Part shown: in pieces, positions 58,415 to 64,000 of the stretch
Layout: each line of letters begins with the position of its first letter
Position numbering within the stretch: position 1 is the stretch's first letter
DNA from: Paracentrotus lividus
Lineage: Eukaryota > Echinodermata > Echinoidea > Camarodonta > Echinidae
Reading direction: 5' to 3'
Assembly (NCBI GenBank): GCA_940671915.1
Contig: CALNVZ010003434.1
Coordinates: 19,021,226 to 19,085,225 of the forward strand
Length of the DNA: 64,000 bases
Notes under the pieces: generated by a model
Told to the model about the DNA's origin: nothing
Database searches by the model: none
Seen by the model: only the letters and a program-made list of their open reading frames with translations
Translations under genes and position numbers: made by a program

Positions 58415-58824
58415 TTGGTGGATTTCAATTCCCGAGTAGATGGCAACAATTTTAAGATTTGCCTCTAGTTGCAACTATTTAGCTCAACATTACTAATAAT
58501 CCACCATAATTCATTTCTTTCAATAAGACTAAATAAGTTCAAATGCGGATCATGCATTTGTCTCGCAATCTACTATGGTCAACAAGGAAATTCCTGATCA
58601 CTCTCGTAAAAAGTGTACACTAGCTTTCTAGGAAATTTGTCTAATTTGCATACTGATTCCCACCCGCATCATCGGCACGCTGATTGGTGAACGCCTGACC
58701 AATAACATAGCGGCTTAACGCCCACTTTATGTAACATCAAATGATTTCATGCATGAGTACCATCATGTACCTTTATATCTACACTCTGAAAGATAAAAAG
58801 AAGCCTGTGATATCATTGTCATAC

Positions 58825-58977
58825 CTGATTGAGTTTTTCTTTCGCCTGCTTTGATATGTGATGTTGAACCTGTTGTAGGACATGATACCTCACATCATCG
58901 TATTCAACATGTTGCTTGAACCGACCTATCAGTTCGCTCAACACAACAGTTTTTGACAATAACTGTGGTACTAAAAG
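58825..58977 (-). CDS. NOC4L: NOC4L exon (LLVPQLLSKTVVLSELI...)
   Basis: A 153-base exon, phase 0 on both sides (acceptor TTTACAG, donor GTATGA). It encodes LLVPQLLSKTVVLSELIGRF, then EYDDVRYHVLQQVQHHI and a Lys-rich end. YDDxRYHxxQ is shared with vertebrate NOC4L. Confidence 0.95.
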
Positions 58978-59374
58978 CTGTAAAGAAAAAAATAGAGAAA
59001 AAATTTACCTTTACATTACAGCAACAGTGTAAATAATACCTGTTGTTCCGAAAATCTTCCTGGAGTTGGCACTGTTAAAAAATAATTTTATTGGGGTGAA
59101 CCTACAATGTACACCTAGAGTGAATTGTTGTTTACACCAGAGCTAAATTGCTTTGCAATCCCTCTTTATTTTTAACTCATTATATAGATTAAAAAAACTT
59201 TTTATTGGAATACCACAAACCAGAAACATTTTGTTAATTATGCCTGTCTATGTAAAGTAAGTAACTTTTTGAGATATGTGATGTTTTATTAAAGTACTTT
59301 TGGGGGGGTGCTGAAGATACTACAAATCAAATTTAAATCAAAATTACATTTATTCATTTTCCCCTTATAATTAT

Positions 59375-59516
59375 CACTGTGAGAGGTTTGAACCTCTTGG
59401 CATCATTGATTAGATACCAAGGTTCTCAATAAACCACTCTGGGTTTAATCTAGCAAAGATTGTAGGAAGGGTGGAAGGCATTAACACAGCCTTGTCCCTG
59501 CTGGAATCATCTTGCA
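59375..59516 (-). ncRNA. Candidate H/ACA box snoRNA, copy 3
   Basis: Third copy, in the third consecutive intron, with both stems fully paired: lower stem 2 GAGUGGUUU/AAACCUCUC with one U-U mismatch, upper stem CUUGGUAUC/GAUGCCAAG with an 8-base loop. H box AGAUUA and ACA present. Copies 2 and 3 also share about ten bases beyond the 5' end (AAATCCACC), so the duplicated unit is slightly longer than the RNA. Confidence 0.76.
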
Positions 59517-59929
59517 TCGGTGGATTTTTGGTTTAAATATTCTGGAGATTGTTTCTTGGTTGGACATGACGGGGAGGAGACAAATTATTACAGAAAGGTA
59601 CAATATATATTAAAGGCACCGTGTCCTGGGGTTACAAGGACATATTAACTTTTATTCTTTGGTGTTTTGAAAATGTATGACCGCACATAGAACTTGGGGT
59701 CAGCAGAGTGTCCTCATCTTATAGGATTATTGCGTTTTGTGGCCCGTTGTTCTTTGCTGGGCAAGAGAACTGGCCACCTCGGTTCATTGTTGTGCAATGA
59801 ATGTTTCAAGTTTATCTGGAAACATACGTAGATCCATACACACTCTCTTGGTTGCATGGACAACACTGAAACACACAGACCCTGCAGACCCCATGGTTTT
59901 AATAGATACTAGATATAAAATATACTCAC

Positions 59930-60037
59930 AGCAACAATATGAATGGGGAAGAAGTAGTGAGATGACGAGCCATCCCTCTTGAAGGGATGCTTGGATTCTT
60001 CTGTTACAAATGCCATCAGTGTCCTCAGAGCAAGCTC
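59930..60037 (-). CDS. NOC4L: NOC4L exon (ELALRTLMAFV...)
   Basis: A 108-base exon, phase 0 on both sides (acceptor TATCATAG, donor GTGAGT). It encodes ELALRTLMAFVTEESKHPFK, then HYFFPIHIVA; ELALxxLLxFV is shared with vertebrate NOC4L. Confidence 0.95.
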
Positions 60038-60115
60038 CTATGATAGGAGTAAAAAACAACAAAAAACAACAAAAAACAACACATTGCTGGTTAGCAATAT
60101 TAGACCAAAAATGTG

Positions 60116-60956
60116 ATATACCGAATGAGTCCAAAAAAAAAAAAAATGCGGGAGGAGTTACTCTTTCGGAATATGTAAAATAAGTGAAGATGCTAGTACT
60201 AGATGTTCGTATGTTACATTTTTACCCTCTGTTTCTCAAAATTGATTTGATGTAACATAGGAACTTCTAGTACTAGCATCTTCAATTTATAAACCCCCAA
60301 ATATTTTACATATTCTGAAAGAGTAACTCCTCCCGCATCTTCTGGTACCATTTTTGTGTGGTATGTCTTTACACTTGGATAAACACGACGCATTGTTTGC
60401 GAACATGCAAATTTCGAATTGTGCCAGGGTAGGGATGAAATTGAAACAACAAAAGCTGCCAAAAAAAGCAACTCCATCACGAATAAAGTAGCATAACTTT
60501 TGAACGAAAATGTCTTCCGCTTAATAACTTGGCAGGGGTGTTGTTACACATATTGACTACATTTCGTACGTGTGCTCACTCATGCCTGACTCTACAGATT
60601 TATCTCATTTTCATACAAAATGTAGTCAATACGTGTAACAACACCCCTGCCAAGTTATTAAGCGGAAGACATTTTCGTTAAAAAGTTATGCTATTTTATT
60701 CATGATGGAGTTCAGCTTTTCTTATATCGTTTCAAGTTATGCCCCCAAACCACTGGACACAATTCGAAATTAGACATGTTCGCAAACAATGCATCGTGTT
60801 CATCCAAGCGTAAAGACATACCACACAAAATGGTACAGAAGATGAGGGAGGAGTTACTCTTTCAGAATGTGTAAAATAATTTAGGGTTTATAAAAAAAAA
60901 AAATTTTAATTTGACATTTTTGTAGGTGTACAGTTTTTTTTACTCACTTCGGTATA
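60116..60956. mobile_element. Nested foldback hairpin in NOC4L intron
   Basis: Outer ends ATATACCGAATGAGT and ACTCACTTCGGTATAT are inverted. Within lie two hairpins: one at 60148-60345 (GAGTAACTCCTCCCGC arms) and a larger one centred near 60575 whose arms of about 230 bases (with AACTTGGCAGGGGTGTTGTT) are nearly perfect. Confidence 0.85.
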
Positions 60957-61783
60957 TTAAAACTTTGACGGAAGCCAAAATCTGTCATATTGCAAGGATA
61001 CATGCTATATCTTGGGTTTTTGTTCTAATACAATAACAGTTGTTTACTACTGACCCACCGCCCCCCCCCCCACAGAACTACATGTAGATCAAAACTTTAC
61101 AGTTTAACACACACTCCTTTTTCCTACTGTCTACATTTGAAGACACAGAAAACTTAATACATATTTTCATTAATCTCTCATTGTTGTCCCTTTATTCTTT
61201 TATAATTCTATTTTGGCTATAGGAGGTGTGAACCAGATTATATAAAAAGGCAACCAACTTACAAGTAGTAACCACAGAGGTCATCGCTTATTTCGCATTG
61301 GGGTCATTGTATATTGTAATCGTTGTTTCAGCCACTGTCTTATCAGTGTTCTTTTCAAATATTTATAATTTTCTGTGTGGGCAATTATACTTTTTTTTTT
61401 TTTATTTTTTTTTTTTTTTTTTTTTTTTTTTGTTTTTGCATTTTTATAGTTCCATTTATGACAGGCGCCTTACTGAACTTTATGTTTGAGACTTATTTTG
61501 TTTTTGTTATTTCGGTTTTTAGTTCAATCTTTATTTCCCTTTCTTCTCGATCTCAATCTTTTTTTTTTCGGTCCTTTTCCCCCCACCCAATTGTTATTCT
61601 TATTTCTGAGTTTTTCTTATCCTCATTGGCTAGAATAATGTTCTTATATCTGGTTCCTTTATTCTGTTCTTTTACACATGCTTCACTGTTTCTTTTTCTT
61701 TGTGACACGTGTTGTTTTTGTATATTCCTGTTTAGCTTTTTATTTGGTGTATAGTTTAGGAATCCTGTTACAAAGGTTCCTAC
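60957..61783 (-). other. Rest of NOC4L intron
   Basis: T-rich with a long T run at 61391-61431. About ten residues seem to be missing between the flanking exons compared with vertebrate NOC4L, so a microexon could hide here or before 60116; I could not find one with confidence. Confidence 0.45.
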
Positions 61784-61957
61784 CACATTGCAGAGACACC
61801 TCACAGCATCGTTGTACCTGGCCTGCAACCAAACCCTGTATTTCTCCTTGCTACCAGATATGCTTGCGGATAGGACCATAGAGTCTTTGGCCAAGAGATG
61901 GCTGAAGATCTTGCAGGTAGCGCCGACGGCAGCATTGACGATCTCTTTCTCATCATG
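61784..61957 (-). CDS. NOC4L: NOC4L exon (HDEKEIVNAAVGATCKIF...)
   Basis: A 174-base exon, phase 0 (acceptor ATCTTTAG). It encodes HDEKEIVNAAVGATCKIFSH, LLAKDSMVL and KEKYRVWLQARYNDAVRCLC, matching the N-terminal region of NOC4L (AVxxxCxxFxxLL ... KYxVWxxxRY). The donor GTAGGA is chosen here; another phase-0 GT twelve bases further along (GTAACA) would add VGTF. Confidence 0.9.
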
Positions 61958-62352
61958 CTAAAGATTGAAAAAGTGATGGGCACAAGAAAGAAGAGAGAAT
62001 GACTGTTAATAGTAAACACATCTAGAGAAGACTTCTGACTGTGACCTATAACAGTTGACCTCATGTTTTCTACTTTCAACCTTTCTTCTATCATTTTTTT
62101 TTAATTTATTTTCTTTTGTCCCTCTCTCTTCTCTTCTAACATATCTTAATGTATTTCATTTTTTGTTGTTTTTTTTTCATTTTTTCCTCTTCAGTCAATG
62201 AAGAGCAGTACTTCCTGTTTCGGAATTCATACCGTGTTCGTACAGAGGCCATTCAAAAACAAAGATCGTCTCAGATTACTGGACTTTGCCTCCGTTTATA
62301 AAAGACACTGTACAGTAAAAATAGCCTCCCAATTGATGCCAACTCCACTCAC

Positions 62353-62383
62353 CTGAAGCTCTACTGTGCCATGCTCCCCATAT
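62353..62383 (-). CDS. NOC4L: Possible short NOC4L 5' exon
   Basis: A good donor (CTTCAG then GTGAGT) and an acceptor (TTGTGTGTAG) bound 31 bases that read YGEHGTVELQ in the frame that joins HDEKEI in phase 0. Position and phase fit, but the segment is short and its match to known NOC4L N-termini is weak. Confidence 0.35.
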
Positions 62384-63994
62384 CTACACACAAGTGATTG
62401 ACACTTAATCCCTTTATATTCCTTGGTAAGACGGACAAGTCATAAAAAGTAGACGGTGAACTGGGGTAATTGATGATAAGGAATCTAATTATATGCACTC
62501 TCAAGTTCCGTAACTGCAATCCAATCATCCCGTAGGTCCCAAAAGAAAACAGGCATCTTCAATAAATGAAAACAAACCTTGTTATTGATGACGGCAAAAA
62601 TATGCGCAAACGTCATCTGTTTATATGTAGTGCAGAAGGTCATGTTTATGCAGACGAGCAGCTGTTCTGGACCGCGGCGGCCTCATTCTAACTGCCCAAG
62701 AACTATCTGGGGTGTCTTGTTTGCCCTCATGTCGCGCTGTGTTCATGCAGTTGCATATATCTACACCTGCATGTTTTTCCAGGTAACTTTAGAAGAGCAA
62801 CAAAGGTGACCTTTAGAGGATATCCTTGTTTTATTGTCAATCTGAAAAATGAAAGGGGCTTATGTATGCGCTTATAAAAAACGTCAAACTTTGAATCTTT
62901 TATTTTTTAAAATATCTGAAGATTTTTGTTTGTTTTTTTCCTTTTTTTTGGGGGGAGGCTTGTTTTGGTTTTGTTTTTGTTGTTTTTTTTTGTTTTTTTG
63001 CCTCTAAATGTGTCTGTTAAGCTTCTTTCTCTCTCTCTTTCTTTTTTTTTTTTTTTTGTTTTAAGTTTGGGTTTTGTTTGGGTTTTGAGTTTGACAAGTG
63101 TGAATGTGACTTTTAAGATTAAAGTGGCATCGCAGATTGCAAACAAAATAGCAATATGAAAATAAATAAAGAACAACAATTCTGTGCTTGAACTTAAAAT
63201 AGAATGGAACATGTGTCTATTTTGATAACTCTGGCTCAGAATGGACCGCCTTATTCATCGTTTCGGAAACACTTCGCTCAACTGCTTGTACACTAGTGCA
63301 TGAGCAATGAGCATTGAGGAGGGTGGAAAGAAGGAAACCGAATCACATAGAATATGTTTACGCCATAATTTGATGCACCGACGCTCGAATGATCAAGTTA
63401 GGCATATAAAATACACTACCATCTTTGCCTTCCAATGAAGCAATAGATCACGATAAAATTTAGATTCGTCATTTACTTTTTTGTTGGTTTAAAGTCGCCC
63501 TCTTTCTTATACGTTTTCAACTTTGGGTGAAGTTCGACAGTGGATTCATTGGAAGTTCTTTTTATATTTCTCTTCTTTAGTTCTAAAAAGGTATTCAAGA
63601 GTGCTTGCCAGTAACGTATTTTGTGAAGTCGATCTTGGCAGTTTTTTCTTGCGAAATGGGTCCAGCTTTTGGTTAGATTGACAGCACGCAAGACAAAACG
63701 GTCTTTATGGGAACAGCTGAATCGCGTATGTGTTTCAGGTTACAGGTCAATGCGCACTTCAGTCATCGCAACCAGGAGGCGGAGCTCCACGCGATAGCTA
63801 ATCAGAGCGCCCAACAATCAAAATACATTGTTCTCTAGCTCTGTTAGGTACTCCCAGATAAAAAGCAAAAATGCTCTGACAGTCACAAATCATACATTAA
63901 AAAAAAATTTAATGTTTCATTTAGCATGTACATGACTTAAACTCACTTTAAAATCTCAGAAAGCGCAAAAAACCAGCTAAAACAGCTCACTTAC
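62384..63994 (-). other. 5' NOC4L intron, nothing else recognised
   Basis: Low-complexity T and CT runs around 62925-63060 and no convincing exon. The 72-codon frame at 63473-63691 (- strand) has no recognised similarity. Confidence 0.45.
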
Positions 63995-64000
63995 CGTGTT
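63995..64000 (-). CDS. NOC4L: Possible edge of the NOC4L first exon
   Basis: The last bases read AACACG then GTAAGTGAG on the - strand, a strong donor in the right direction and place for an N-terminal exon that lies outside the window. Only six bases are visible, so the call rests on the donor alone. Confidence 0.3.

Noticed and set aside
54465..59516. Reading the three NOC4L intron repeats as + strand SINEs, since GGTTTGAACCTC looks like a polymerase III B box
   Set aside because: No A box, no A-rich tail and no target duplications; the - strand gives a complete H/ACA layout with correct spacing.
63473..63691. 72-codon - strand frame as the NOC4L first exon
   Set aside because: No similarity to NOC4L N-termini and no donor in a usable phase; the strong donor at the window edge is a better candidate.

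Overview
The window is metazoan nuclear DNA. Genes are split into small exons by long AT-rich introns packed with inverted-repeat transposons, microsatellites and long T runs. The gene families and repeat style fit a marine invertebrate, possibly an echinoderm such as a sea urchin, but nothing here proves the taxon. There are two protein genes, facing each other, plus three probable small nucleolar RNAs.

Gene 1 (+ strand, enters from the left, coding to 39865) encodes a membrane protein with a string of EGF domains. I can place 17 coding exons. Exons 1-16 carry 17 EGF domains and every internal intron is phase 1. Exon 17 encodes one transmembrane helix, a short cytoplasmic tail and the stop. 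The signal peptide and first exons lie left of the window. Between exons 14 and 15 there is a candidate alternative last exon: a Thr/Pro-rich stalk, a hydrophobic C-terminus like a GPI-anchor signal, a stop and an AATAAA 25 bases later. The gene may therefore make both GPI-anchored and transmembrane forms. Exon 9 has an in-frame TAA. Exons 10-12 sit in recent tandem copies of an exon-plus-intron unit.

Gene 2 (- strand, 44642 to beyond the right edge) is NOC4L, the CBF/Mak21-family nucleolar factor needed for 40S subunit maturation. Ten coding exons are clear and cover about 461 C-terminal residues; one short 5' exon and the edge of another are tentative. Three consecutive introns each hold a copy of a roughly 142-base sequence. 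Read in the NOC4L sense it folds as hairpin, H box (AGAUUA), hairpin, ACA, the layout of an H/ACA small nucleolar RNA. A nucleolar gene hosting its own snoRNA family is the most interesting signal in the window.

Mobile DNA: intron 6 (6436-15926) is one nested transposon pile. A long foldback element encloses a BEL/Pao-type gag reading frame, a second foldback, and a three-deep insertion series in its right arm. Short inverted-repeat elements recur in both genes.

Assembly: 26165-31873 and 31901-37461 are near-identical direct copies separated by exactly 25 N. This looks like two overlapping contig ends that were not merged, not a biological duplication. Exon 14 and the alternative last exon therefore appear twice, and true intron 14 is about 5.6 kb shorter than drawn.
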